From contig CM018031.1 in the NCBI GenBank assembly GCA_008638375.1, positions 63,284,188-63,348,187 of the forward strand: a stretch of 64,000 bases of DNA, given 5' to 3'. The stretch's first letter is position 1. Every line of letters begins with the position of its first letter. The notes below the pieces were generated by a model, which saw only the letters and a list, made by a program, of their open reading frames with translations, searched no databases and was not told the origin of the DNA. Below are positions 1-11,282 of this stretch, one piece after another. Origin of the DNA: Nyssa sinensis (Eukaryota > Streptophyta > Magnoliopsida > Cornales > Nyssaceae). The position numbers and the translations under genes are program-made.

Positions 1-1164
1 AGTATCTTGCAGTTCTTTATGCACCTGGAAGTTTAAGATATGATAGTGAAGGCATACAATGATAACCCAAAGAAGCATTCATTAGAACCATTCAACAAAA
101 ACATCATAATACAAATTAGTGTGGATGAATAGACACAATATGAAATTTATAATGTAGAAACAAATAGGAAATCCATAATGTAATTACAAAACACTTATCA
201 TAAATAATTGTTGTTAAGAACATGATTATGAAAGGGCATTGCCCATAGGATGATACTGAAAGAACAATCAGTCATAAGTATTGAACTTAAACATCATAAT
301 TTGATTATGTATTTCTGGTGACAGATATAATATAAAATTTAGATAAAAATAATTAAGATGCTTCTTAGGATTTTGGTAAAATGCACATAAATTAAGAATT
401 GCTAGTTTTGATTTAAGTCTGAGCAATAGAAGAGAACCGATCTGCAATGTGCTGTGTGTATATTACATGTAGAGAGAGACCTGTCGAGCTTGAGATTGCT
501 GCATGACACTTTCAAACTGGCCACGGGCCAACTGAACATAGCCGATGGCACGGCCAGCTAACCTCCCTGCTGTTCTTGCTATAAGTGGGAGATCCTTCGG
601 GCCTAAATAGCACATTTGTTGAACAATCAAACTCTCATTCAGTATCTGACACCATAAAGAATTTAAAAGAGCAATAGCATCTATTAAAACACCCGACTCG
701 ATAATTAAACCTGAAACTGTGTTGTCATTGATGAATAAACTGAATAAAACCCCAAATCAGCTTCAATTTAAAAAAAAAAGAAAAAGATTGCAGAATATAT
801 CAGAAAGTAATCTTCAGTACTTTTGTAATGATTATTGCATATATAAATAAAACCCTCATTCAGTATTGGACACCATAAAGAATTTAAAAGGGCAATAGCA
901 TCTATTAAAACACCCTGACTCGATAATTAAACCTGAAACTGTGTTGTTATTGATGAATAAATTGAATAAAACCCCAAATCAGCTTCAATTTGAAAAAATA
1001 AAATAAAAAAAAATAAAAAGATTGCAGAATATATCAGAAAGTAATCTTCGGTACTTCTGTAATGATTATTGCATATATAAATACATATAGAAGTATAGAG
1101 TACCGATGAGCGCAGCGGTGGCTCCGACTAAGAGGAAGAGCTCTCCGTACGAAATCCCCAACAT
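1..1164 (-). CDS. TATB: TatB-like Sec-independent translocase subunit, mitochondrial type (5' part; gene continues past left edge)
   Basis: Three exons can be read on the minus strand: 1164-1104, 602-481 and 24-1 (cut by the window edge). Junctions are GT-AG, and the codon phases agree (61+122 nt = 61 codons before exon 3). The peptide opens MLGISYGELFLLVGATAAL, a short hydrophobic N-terminal membrane segment as in TatA/B proteins, followed by GPKDLPLIARTAGRLAGRAI, an amphipathic stretch with the Tat-family G-P-K-D-L-P signature. It runs on through QLARGQFESVMQQ into VHKELQDT. This matches the plant TatB homologue (Arabidopsis At5g43680 type) known from mitochondria, where it should act with mitochondrially encoded TatC to move folded proteins across the inner membrane. 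The start is the first ATG giving the membrane segment at the N-terminus. The C-terminal part lies outside the window. Chloroplast Hcf106/Tha4 carry long transit peptides and fit less well. Confidence 0.85.
629..1085. repeat. Tandem duplication inside TATB intron 1
   Basis: Two copies lie head to tail, about 629-849 and 850-1085. They share the blocks around 637-765 (second copy from 858) and 791-848 (second copy from 1025). The period grows from 221 to 234 bp because an A-rich tract expanded. Only scattered substitutions separate the copies, so the duplication is fairly young. It lies wholly in the intron between exons 1 and 2. Confidence 0.9.
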
Positions 1165-2204
1165 TTCTTTGCTTTTCTTTTTTCTTTTCGGGCAAGAAAA
1201 TAGACAACCATAACACGCCTTCACTTGGAGAGCCGAATGCGATGAAGGCCTTCAGATGCGATAATGTAAAATAAAAAAAATTGAAAAGACTTAACTTCAA
1301 TTGTTTCAACTTTCAAGAAAGAGAATAAACATTTTTTGTTGTTAATTTGCTCATACTTGATCTTTCACTACGCCCCTTCCATAACAAAAGGCAATAGGCA
1401 ATTTACACAGATGACACAAGCTACTTACGATGATGGTGAAGTAAAAGGCAATTCTAAATTCCTAACGACACAAACTAATTATCTTCGAACTCCTCTTCTT
1501 CTCAAAAGAAATGCAGCAGGACTCGAATCGTAAATCAATGGTGTCTCCTCATCAGTCATAGCCATTACTATAAATTAAAAGAAATTTAATCACGCTCAGG
1601 CCTAGCATGATGTTACGATTCAGACTACTGAAGACATGAACTCAGAAAGAAACTATCGTTTCCAAATTCATAATAAAACCCTCTTCGAGCGATCAAGAAA
1701 TTAAGCAATCATTTTAACTCTCTTTCTGGAGAGAGTCGAACCAGAAGAAGAGATGATTGATGAGGAAGAAAGATAGAGAACTACAAGAATAGATAGACGA
1801 TGAGAGAGGAAGATAAGTCACTGACCACCGGAGTTGCGCCGGAGATATAACGGTTGGATCACGTCAAGATGAGCTGAGAGAGACCAGAGGCTCCAACAGA
1901 TTCGAGAGGTTGCATTTGTGCCCTAACAGCCTATCAATTCCTTTTATTTAGACCATTATTGGACCGTCCGGTTTCTCTGAACTGCGACCGCTTCCAGCTG
2001 TTTTCAAAATAAAAGGGTTTTGAATTGGTCCGGTTTTTCTGAGAGATACCCGACCATTTCTTGGACCGATTCCATCCGGTCGGAACCGATTTTTACAACA
2101 AGATTTATAGATTATGTTTTCTGGTGAAACTTTATCGGCATATGAATATCACGAGTCATAAATTATTATTTTTAATTATATAACTTAAAAAATAATATAA
2201 TTTT
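1165..2204. other. Upstream region of the TATB gene
   Basis: There is no convincing protein gene here. The part to about 1930 is less AT-rich, contains purine- or pyrimidine-rich stretches typical of plant leaders, and probably holds the 5' leader and promoter of the minus-strand TATB gene. A possible leader-exon donor (ccggtg|gtcagt on the minus strand, near 1827) could be followed by a leader intron; this is inference. A region from 1955 to 2090 is rich in C/G-containing ccggt words but has no recognisable gene. Confidence 0.4.
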
Positions 2205-2511
2205 TGTTCGGAATGTTTTACATCGCCTAGTTTTTCTTTTCCTGTGCAATATATAAAGCTCTCTTCCCCTCTCCTTTTAATATCTGGGTTTTAAGGAGAA
2301 GGGTTTTGCCTTCTAATATGGTATCAAAGCATAGGCTTCTTTCGACATGAGTACGGAATGTCTTTCATTACTCTTTCTGATTGATATAGTTAGGGGGTGT
2401 GTTCGAAATGTCCCAAATCGCTTAGTTTCTCTTTTCCTGTGCAATATATAAGGCCCTCTTCTCCTTTCCTTAATACCTGAGTTTTAAGGAGTAGGGCTTC
2501 GCCTTCTAATA
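2205..2511 (+). mobile_element. TRIM (terminal-repeat retrotransposon in miniature), complete
   Basis: Two direct terminal repeats, 2205-2318 and 2400-2511, both begin TGTTCG and end CCTTCTAATA. Both contain ttttcctgtgcaatatataa and a ttttaaggag block. Directly after the first repeat, at 2319, is TGGTATCAAAGC, which resembles the initiator tRNA-Met primer binding site. A G-run (about 2392-2397) just before the second repeat looks like a polypurine tract. The internal part is only about 81 bp and codes for nothing, so the element must be moved by proteins from another retrotransposon. No clean target duplication is visible. Confidence 0.8.
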
Positions 2512-3607
2512 AATTCAGTCTTATTGAGATTAGAGTCAGGTTTCAACCTTATTATTAAACTTCATTTTTTTTATTATAACTTGTTTACATTTTTTCTATA
2601 ATTGCATATTTAAAAAACAGGGTTAAGTACGCTTTAATATCTTGAAGTTTTATTCTAATTTTAAATAAAACTCTAATTACATGAAATTTATAAAAAATTA
2701 CAGAATCTTATTTAAAACTTGTACACAATTATAGGATGATATTTTAAAACTTACATGAAATTATAAGGTACAAACATATAAAATTTGAGACCTTAAAGCG
2801 ATTACTTTGCTGATTTTATGATTGAAACAACTTCTAAATTTACATAACTTAATTTTTCATTGCTTGTAACTTTCGCTATCTAAATTTCTCTATAGGAGAT
2901 ACTGGGAGTCCGTCCCCGGTTGACTTCAAACGGAACATTTAGCTAATTAATCCAAGATATCAAAAAAACATTACATCAAATAAGTTTTGTGTTTCATAAG
3001 TTTTTTGGGTGTTGATCCAGATACTGTAAGAAATCTTGAGATGGCTTGGGGTGGGCTTGGTCTGGTGCTAGGCCGAGCCAGCGCAAGCCATTTACAAAGT
3101 TGCAAGCGCCCAGGTCCTTTTGAGGCCCAATTATAGGGGCCTTTTTGTCAACCAGTGCCCAACAAGTTGATATGTTCATGGATTGATCTCTTCTAAATTA
3201 TGCTGTGGTTTTCATCAGAGCCGAAACTAGAAAGTAAATTCTCCATTCTTTTTATGACTAACAATTCATCCAATCACGGGGCCTTTGGACATGTGACTAC
3301 AAGGCAAAGGAGTACTCTACAATCCATATACATAGTTTCAAGAGGAAATTCGAACTTGCAACCTTTGAGACAGTAACTTCTAAGATCTTCTCATCTGAAA
3401 TTATACCCCACCGTGGGATTAGATCTTCACAATTGATCATGAAGATATGAAACGATGGGCTTATGACATCGATAGGTTTAATTTCCCATGGATTTGCACA
3501 ATATGGGATCATTCTCTTACCATTTTGAGCTGTCTAAGCCGGCAATATTGTATTAATCATGTTGCTACGTTGTGATGGACACCTGCTTTAGCTGCCGTGA
3601 TAATCTG

Positions 3608-3656
<49 letters not shown>

Positions 3657-4174
3657 AATGATGTTTACATTCCATAATAATAAAGATGTTTAGGACATTT
3701 TATGCTTTTACTACATACTGTAATAATATAATAACAAAGGGGAAAGCAATCTTTATAATAACTTGGATGATTGCTTGCTGAAAGAGCCCATATTATTCAA
3801 AAGGAAGATGATGAAATAAAATCCTAGAGATTTGGATCCAAGAATAGAAATGAGTTTCTGGTGGACTTGCTGTTACATTGGTTTCATAAGTACTTCCATT
3901 CTGAATTTGTTTACATATATAATATAATGATATATTAGATCATGATAAGGTTCATTCTCCAACTTGTAAATTTACTTCTTCAATACAAAAGGGAAGAGTT
4001 GCACACCTTTTTCGCTTTCTGTTTTCATATGTTGAATCCAAATGATCAAGTAAATTCAAGTTTGATTAGAGTTTATGCACTGTGGTAGATCAAAGATCTT
4101 CATGAAACAAGAAGTTTATAAAAACAAACAAACAAACAAAAGAAGATTTGTATTAGCTATACATTCAGAAATTA
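2512..4174. other. Gene-free stretch with microsatellite and possible SINE remnant
   Basis: No gene is recognisable. The stretch includes a compound GT/TA microsatellite (3608-3656). On the minus strand at about 3340-3370 the words aggttgcaagttcgaattt resemble a Pol III B-box, as in tRNA-derived SINEs, but no clear A-box or bounded element was found. The 3' end of the ELC-like gene lies just beyond the right limit. Confidence 0.4.
3608..3656. repeat. Compound (GT)n(TA)n microsatellite
   Basis: About 27 bases of alternating GT run directly into about 22 bases of alternating TA. This is a simple repeat in a gene-free stretch. Confidence 0.95.
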
Positions 4175-5194
4175 TCATAATAGTCCTTCAGGCCCATGCA
4201 GTATTTTGGGACCCTTCAATTTTAGTAGCATATATCTGTGAGAGAACTGTTCTCTAGCCAATATTCTCACTTGCCTAATATACATTTCAAATGTCACCAC
4301 CCCTTGTTTCACTGCCTCGTCCAATTCATCTATCAAATCCTCAATTGCCCTATCTGCAGCCAAGTAATCAAGCACCAATTTGGACTCATCATCAACACCT
4401 TCAAATGCATCCTCAAATTCATCTCCTCCCAAGACAACATTAACAGAATTTTTATCATGAATTTTCAACCAATTCATTAAGATATCAGCTTCTTCCATCA
4501 ACCCCATCACTCTTTGTTTCAAGCTCAGTCTTTCATGCTCAAGCCCAATAATCATGCTACTTGTGATATTATCTCGCTTCACCAATTCAGCCTGGACCAC
4601 GGATAGCCCCTCTACTTCCTCCTCTGTTTTGGCCCTTAAGGCCACCATATCATGGTGAAGGTAACAAGCAAGTCGGTCCATGGCCTCCATTTTTGAAACA
4701 AGGGAGGGATGAGCAAAAGTAGAAGCCGGCGAAAAACATAAAGGATGGTTGTGGGAGAAGAGTTTGGCAAGGTTGTGCACAAGAACAGAAAGGTTGCAGC
4801 GAGGGTAGAGCCAAGTTTGAAGGTAAGGGGAGGCGGTGGCACCAGAAGGATCAACAAATGGATGGTCACGCCGAATTGGGTAAATTGACTTTGATGAGAC
4901 ATAGACAAGAGGAGCCATGTGAGGGTAATTTTCATGCAGCCAAATGGTTAGAGGGACAGCAATAGAAGACTGAGAGACATGGAGATCACCATTTGCTTTC
5001 AGAAGGTTGACTGTGGTACCATCATTGTGAATAAAGGTATCAATTGAAGGGTTAAGAGAAGGGAAGTCTTGAAGAAGTGAAATGAGATGTCCTCTTATCA
5101 GCCATTTCTGGTCAGGATCTGTGTAGGAAAGGGCAAAAGGGCCAGTGCAGGAAAGTGCAGCATCTATGAGTTGAATTGAGGATGGTGATGCCAT
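4175..5194 (-). CDS. ELC: ELC-like / VPS23 (TSG101) ESCRT-I subunit, UEV domain protein, intronless
   Basis: This is a single uninterrupted reading frame of 339 residues with an ATG start. Residues about 15-150 form a ubiquitin E2 variant (UEV) domain: the stretch WLHENYPHMAPLVYV and the later PYLQTWLYPRCNLSVLVHNL are hallmarks of plant ELC and animal TSG101. UEV domains bind ubiquitin but do not catalyse its transfer. Residues about 170-240 are heptad-like and probably form the coiled coil. The C-terminal 60 residues (from about LDYLAADRAIEDLIDELDEA) match the VPS23 steadiness box that joins the ESCRT-I core. The role is sorting of ubiquitinated membrane cargo at endosomes. ELC genes are usually intronless, as here. 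The linker between UEV and coiled coil is short and lacks the proline-rich segment common in the family, so the protein is shorter than typical ELC (about 365-400 residues). Confidence 0.93.
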   Translation of the reverse strand: MASPSSIQLIDAALSCTGPFALSYTDPDQKWLIRGHLISLLQDFPSLNPSIDTFIHNDGTTVNLLKANGDLHVSQSSIAVPLTIWLHENYPHMAPLVYVSSKSIYPIRRDHPFVDPSGATASPYLQTWLYPRCNLSVLVHNLAKLFSHNHPLCFSPASTFAHPSLVSKMEAMDRLACYLHHDMVALRAKTEEEVEGLSVVQAELVKRDNITSSMIIGLEHERLSLKQRVMGLMEEADILMNWLKIHDKNSVNVVLGGDEFEDAFEGVDDESKLVLDYLAADRAIEDLIDELDEAVKQGVVTFEMYIRQVRILAREQFSHRYMLLKLKGPKILHGPEGLL

Positions 5195-8100
5195 TTTTGA
5201 GAGAGGAATTATTGCATCAAAAGAGATGAAACTGTATATGTATTTAAAATGTGTTTGTTAGATATATAATGTGTATGCATGAATTTGATTATTTTTTGCT
5301 TCTTAAATCCCAATACAAAAAGACTTGAGATAGATGAAGTCCATCTTTAGAAAGTTGACAATAGGTTAGTAGTTGTTTGGAAGTTTTCAGGAGATATTAA
5401 AAAGGAGGTTTCCAACCTCATCTTCCAATCAATTCATCAATTAACTAGCCAGTCAATTTTACTAAAGCCAATTGCAATTCTTTTAATGGTAAATTAGACG
5501 GATAGCTCTATGCAGAAATACTAGCTCGAGGTTGCTTGCTTGCCTGCCAAGTGTCATCTTTATGATTTGTCATGTTTAAGAATAATAAAAAAATAAAATT
5601 ACCCAAAAAAAATTAAGAATAAAAATGAAATTAAGGAAAATGCTACAAGCCAGAATAGCAAATTCGTGAAGAAATACAAAAAACAGGGTGTGGGAATTCA
5701 AAGGACATTCAGGACTGTCTTCTCATTTGTGGTAATAGAGGGCTATCAAAATGTCCAAAATTTGGTGAAAAAGTACCAATAACAGGAGTGGGAATTAAAC
5801 ACAGTGGGTGTAGGAATGTAGGATGCTTAACCCTACAGAAGATGGAACGAACTCTGTTTGTTTGTTGAGAAAATGGAACTGAAAGGAAAGTTGAACCACT
5901 ATGTGGGGTGTTAGAAAATTTAATTATAAAACAGCTTTTGTGATAGGCACATAGAATCCATGGTTGAGTGATCAGGATCAGGACAATAAGATCAGCCTAA
6001 GAATAAAAACTTAAGATTACATTAATTTAAGCATAAGAAACAACTGCTATATGTTAAAAAGATAAGGGAAACATAAACAAAGTAACCCCCACTTGCATCT
6101 TTTAAAGAGTTAGGGTGTGAGTTGGAAGAACCTTCCTCTTACAAATGGTTGAGTTTGTCAACAGCCGGGTATAGATAAGGTTTGCAGTTTTAAGAGCAAA
6201 TTTAGGAGAAGTTTTGCCACTGACTTTTATAATTTTATTAATACAGTGGGTCCTATGTCTGAAATTATAAAAATTATCATACATTGTGACAGGGTTTATG
6301 ATTTTTTTTTTAAATAACATTCTATCATTTGAATATATTATTTTATTTATAAGAGACAAAAGTAACATCCGATCATATGATAGAATATCATTTGTTGACT
6401 TCACGAAATTTGTGATAAAATTTCTCTCAAATTCAGGTGCCATTGGGCATGAATTTGGATAACCGGATCATCTTTCATTATAAAACTAGATTTGTTCTGT
6501 TCTAACCAAATCCAATCAAAAGTGATATCCACCAAGGAATTAATAGGCCAAGCCCAGTACCACATGACAACATGTAGGCTGAGATTTGGAGTAAAGCATC
6601 ATGAGCTTGGCAGCTCTGAGGCCTAGCTCTGCCCAACTTTGTAATAAGTTGTAAACCGATTGCAGGCTGTATATGGGCTTAAACAGTTCAATACACTATC
6701 CAATGCGTAGGAGTAAGAAGCCCATGCATCCAGTTTTCATGGACCTGGATGGTCACGGGCCAGTCCACATTCACGTCCACGTCCACGTCCACCTCCACCT
6801 TCATTTCCCTTTTTTTTTTATTATCTTGTTTTTTTGTTCTTTTAACAATTTTTACCGACATTCAAAAAAAAAAAAATTCTCATCAATTACTTATCTCTAT
6901 CAATACTTTTCGAGAACTCAACCAAACAGACACAAGTCATTTTTGGTTTTAATTTGTCCCTATCATATTTGCAATAGCTCTGCTTCCCTCAACCACCATA
7001 TTCTATATTAAATAAAACAAGGTAAAAACACTATATTCTATCTATACTTGATGAACTCTTTGAAATATATATACTATATATATATATATATATATATATA
7101 AATGAATGGATAAATTATAAAAGAGGTGAAAAAAAAAGAATAATTAAAGGTGGGCTATTAGTTGAAGTGAGCTGGAAGGAATTGGTGGCTTGGTGCAATT
7201 GAGAAGAGAGGTCACACCTACTATTGCCTAACAAAGTAAAAACAGCTACGTCCCATTCTCCTAAACTATGATTAATTTTCTCGTCCTTTTTGATGGGGCA
7301 TCTCCATTGCCATTAAGCTTTGTCTCACTGATTTGTCATGTTTGCCCACACAACAAACACTTTTCCGCCTACTATTGCTTATATTTAATCTTCATTTGGT
7401 TTGATGCATTGTCATACTATTTTCTTAATTATATTTTAAAAATAATTAGCACTTACTTTCTTGTGCTGGTGATAATTAGACACACAATCAAGTGTTATCG
7501 CACATCACCACAAGAAAAATAAAGTGTAAATGTTATTTTCATCATTTTAAATTTCATGTTAATCTCATAGCATTTGGCACTTAATTTTGGGGTTAAATCT
7601 TATTATTTTAATTCAGGAAACTTGTGTAAAAATGGACCAAATCCTAGGAAAATAAGGTGTATTTTTAACCAGTTGATACATGTGATCAATTTAAAATTAC
7701 AGGACAATGCTTTAAAGTTTAAACATGAAAAAGCCATATGAGTCTGGCCAAGCCCTCAAGGTCACAGGACGCTTGAACCCATATGATCAATTGATCATCA
7801 CTCCCATTTGTGATGTTACTGATGTAGAGGGATGTTAATGTTAGTCGTGCTTTTCGAATCTTTGCAATCTTATTAGTACGTATAGGTCATGCACACACAA
7901 TACTCACTCGCATGAGTCATCCGCACCAATTGAATCGAAAAAATCTTGACTCCGCACGTTATGAAAGTGCTCCTCTAACAATTTATATGGATGTGGTTCA
8001 ACACATACGTGATACTTAGAAGCAAACTACTGGTATAGAATGTAAGCATGAGATAAGCTAGAACATGAAGGAAACTCTAGGTTGGTGATCTAATAGAGAC

Positions 8101-8272
8101 CAGAGAGAGAGAGGAGAGATGTACGCATGGTGCGAGCAAGCGGAATGATGGTGTGTATGTGCATGGCATCAGAACATGAAGGAAACTCTAGTGTACTATG
8201 CTGCACCAACAGAGGTCGTATACATCTTTGTTTGATTCAGCAAAAAAAAAAGCTTTGAAAGTGGCAACTCAC
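5195..8272. other. Intergenic stretch upstream of the ELC-like gene
   Basis: I see no protein gene. The first 150 bases hold the ELC-like leader and promoter; a TATA-like tttaaatacatat word on the minus strand lies about 45 bases upstream of the start codon. The rest is AT-rich, with a TA microsatellite near 7075-7101 and a pyrimidine-rich segment at 6770-6860. A 20-bp word, gaacatgaaggaaactctag, occurs twice (about 8064 and 8172). Confidence 0.4.
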
Positions 8273-8405
8273 GAGCATGAATTAATCCTAATACACCTAG
8301 TTCTTTTGTAGTTTCTACAATGTTATCAACACTTTCAGCTTTGTAATATTGAGTCTGGTCCCCCCTCTCCTCTGAACCATTTATTTGAAACTCAACAAAC
8401 TCCAT
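8273..8405 (-). other. Unrecognised exon-like open frame
   Basis: On the minus strand a frame opens with ATG at 8405, runs 44 codons of balanced, charged composition (including GSEERGDQTQYYKAESVDNI), and reaches a consensus splice donor (gct c|gtgagt) at 8272. A possible acceptor, atttcag, sits just upstream of the ATG, and an in-frame TGA directly precedes it. No following exon and no family match were recognised. It could be the first coding exon of a small gene, a captured gene fragment or chance. Composition looks more coding-like than its AT-rich surroundings. Confidence 0.25.
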
Positions 8406-8604
8406 TCAACTGAAATTTGATGTGCCAAAAGTTCAAACACAGATAAATTTAGGTTGCTTTGGTAGGTGGCCTAGCCTTGAGATGCCAAATATTGTGACTT
8501 CAGGTTATGCATGAAAGTGTTACTTAATTAGACACAACAACTTAATATTCAATAAGTTAACAATCTCTAATCGTTATTAAATTTTTAAAAAATTAACTTG
8601 ATTT

Positions 8605-9105
8605 ATTGTAAATAATTAATAATTTTATTACTTAATAATTAATAATTTTTTTTAAAAAAAATACTTTATAATATTAATTATAAGAGAAATAAAATAGTTA
8701 TATGTATATAGACTTATATATATTATTTATGATATGTCTTGATAATTTTATATATTAATTTTACATAATTAGAGTAAAAACATTATAAGTAGAAAAAGTT
8801 AGACATAGCAAATGTAGTAAATAAAACTTATTTAGTTCAAACGCACATTAAGAGTTTTTTTTAATAACTTAAGACATTATATTTATTTTTTATGAATGAC
8901 TAAAATGGTATTAAAATGTTTCATATGAGGTTTTTTTTTTTTGCACCAAAAATTATATACATGTAAAGAACACTTTTGGATTAATAACAGTACAAGAAAC
9001 TTATATAATTAATAATTTTAATATTTAATAAATTTTCTATCTCCTATATTTATTAATTATAAGAGACATATGATTATACTTTTTTTTATATGAACCATTG
9101 CTAAT
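8605..9105 (+). repeat. Dispersed AT-rich repeat, copy 1 (inverted partner at 40025-40480)
   Basis: The reverse complement of 40025-40480 follows this region in the same order. Shared blocks are aattttattacttaataatt, tttataatattaatta, aataaaatagttata, gatatgtcttgataatt, tatttagttcaaa and gtttcatatgagg. Similarity is interrupted by substitutions and small gaps. This is an old transposon family with no coding capacity in either copy; its class is unknown. Confidence 0.6.
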
Positions 9106-9880
9106 GACTATTTCTGTGTGTGTGTGTGTTTGTGTTTTTTTTTTTTTCTTATTTCAGAAATTGTTCGAGAATTCTACAAAATGGAGCAAACTGTGTTTAC
9201 TTCAATTCAGTTGTCTTGTTTAGAAATAAATACGAACCCCAATATTATTAGAAGGTAATTAACAAATATTAAAAGATTTAAAATTCATTTATTTGTATTC
9301 TATTAAACTAATTCTTATCTTTTTAATTAAACTCATTTTACTTAAATACTGAAATCTCGAATTTAACTCATATTAGAAAAGGAAACAGATCGGCTTTGCC
9401 ATCTCGAATAAAATCTCGACCTACAATTGATTTTATTTACAGTTTAACTTAGTAGATAGTTTATATATATCCAACCTGACTCGGGGCATCAACCTTGAAA
9501 AAAAGAATGATATAAGCTAACAAGGGCTTTAGTAACAATTTATAGAAATGAAAAAAATGAGTAAAATTATGTTTTTTTTTGTTATTTTATTGAAAATGAA
9601 AGCTAACAACCCCATCTCAAGAAAGAAAAAAAATAACATGTGAAACACAACTAGAGATTTGTGGATGTAAGCTTGTTTAGCTACATATGTTCACTCGTCA
9701 AAAGTGCATTTTCCAAATAAAAAGATGGATTATTTTTTTCAAATTTGAAGTAAGGTTATTCTATCAGGATTCAAGTTCGGCTTGATAGCCTTGGAGCCTC
9801 TATCTCCTTATCTGAGATTAACTCGGTAGTCCTGTTGGAAGGCTTGATTACCAGCGTGATGAAGGAGCTGTGTTTGGAAG

Positions 9881-10045
9881 CATGTCCTATATAAACCAAT
9901 TCCACACCCTTCCATTCTTATATTTACATTGCAGTCATGTCCTATATAAACCAATTCCAAACCCTTCCATTCTTATCTTTACATTGCAGTCATGTCCTAT
10001 ATAAACCAAATCCACACCCTTCCATTCTTATCTTTACATTGCTGT
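9881..10045. repeat. Three tandem copies of a 55-bp unit containing a TATA-box word
   Basis: Copies start at 9881, 9936 and 9991. Each opens catgtcctatataaacca and continues with cacccttccattctta and ttacattgc. Only a few bases differ among the copies. The word ctatataaac matches the plant TATA consensus, so the array repeats a core-promoter-like sequence three times on the plus strand. No protein gene or recognisable RNA gene follows within 3 kb. Confidence 0.9.
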
Positions 10046-11282
10046 CATAGATTCCAACATGAAAACTACCACTTTTAACTTATTATATTAATTTCGAAAA
10101 TTTCGTTTTCACTCTGTGAAAATTTCTACCAAAGAAGGCAACTAATTCATTATATGAAAGGCCAAGGTCCATATTGAAACCTTAAGTTCCTTCTTTTGCA
10201 TTCATTTGCCGCGAAATCTTTTTTTTTTTTAATATATACTTTACTAATTTAATCGTAGAGTGATCATCACCAAGATCTTTTCAATGATCTAGTTTGTTTT
10301 GATTTTGTGACCTTACAAAAATTTCATAGGTCATTCAAGTCGTCATTCACAACAAGTCAATTTTTCATCGCATTAGGGACAAAAGGAGAAGACATTTCTT
10401 CCAAATAAATAAACAATTAAATGACAAACACGTTTTCTTCCTTATTTTTAAACAAAAACACTATCAAACAGCCTAAAATTTCTTGCCATAGACCCAAAAT
10501 AATAGTGAAAACAAAAAACTAACAAAACATCCTAATAAAAATCTGATGTATCTAAGTTGGAATGACAGCAAGTGGATGGTAAAAGAAATGAGTATTGGAA
10601 GGAAATGATTTTGAGTTTGTATATAATTTGCACTTTCCAATTGCCTTCCACAATGGCTACATCCCTAATGCATTTATCTTAATGATCACACCCACTGTTT
10701 TGAAAATCTGCCTTATACTTGAGAAAAAGCAAACCACATGTTTCACAATCAGCTTTTTATACATAATGGGGTTTCAGTTTATACTAACATAGAAAAAAGG
10801 TTTTCTTCTACTGTTGCCTACAAGTTTGAATTCTCCACACTTTTTTAGAATTGTTCTTAGTTTTTAGGTAGGTAGTTCTGCTTTCTGTCAGTTTTTATCC
10901 TCCATTACCATATTGTGGTCCAAGGGGAATAAAATAGAATATGCTACTGTCATGATTTTTAAAAATATTTTTTTATCAAAAATTGTTTTAAAAAGTGGGT
11001 CGGCTGCATTTGATTTGTGCATGTATTTCATGTATAATAATTATATGCATACAAAATGTATATACAATCCAGATGTAACAATCACTACTGTTCAAAAATC
11101 TCAAATTGCTTTTTTGCCCATTATTAGAATGGTTCTAATTAAGAATTCTATTTCCATCATCCTACATTATCATTTTTATGTTTGGGGTTTAACCTATGTG
11201 TATCTTACTAATTTTTTTTAATGTGATTATTATTATTAATCAAATCAATCGACTCTTTGAAAATATGTCAAATTTTCTTGGG

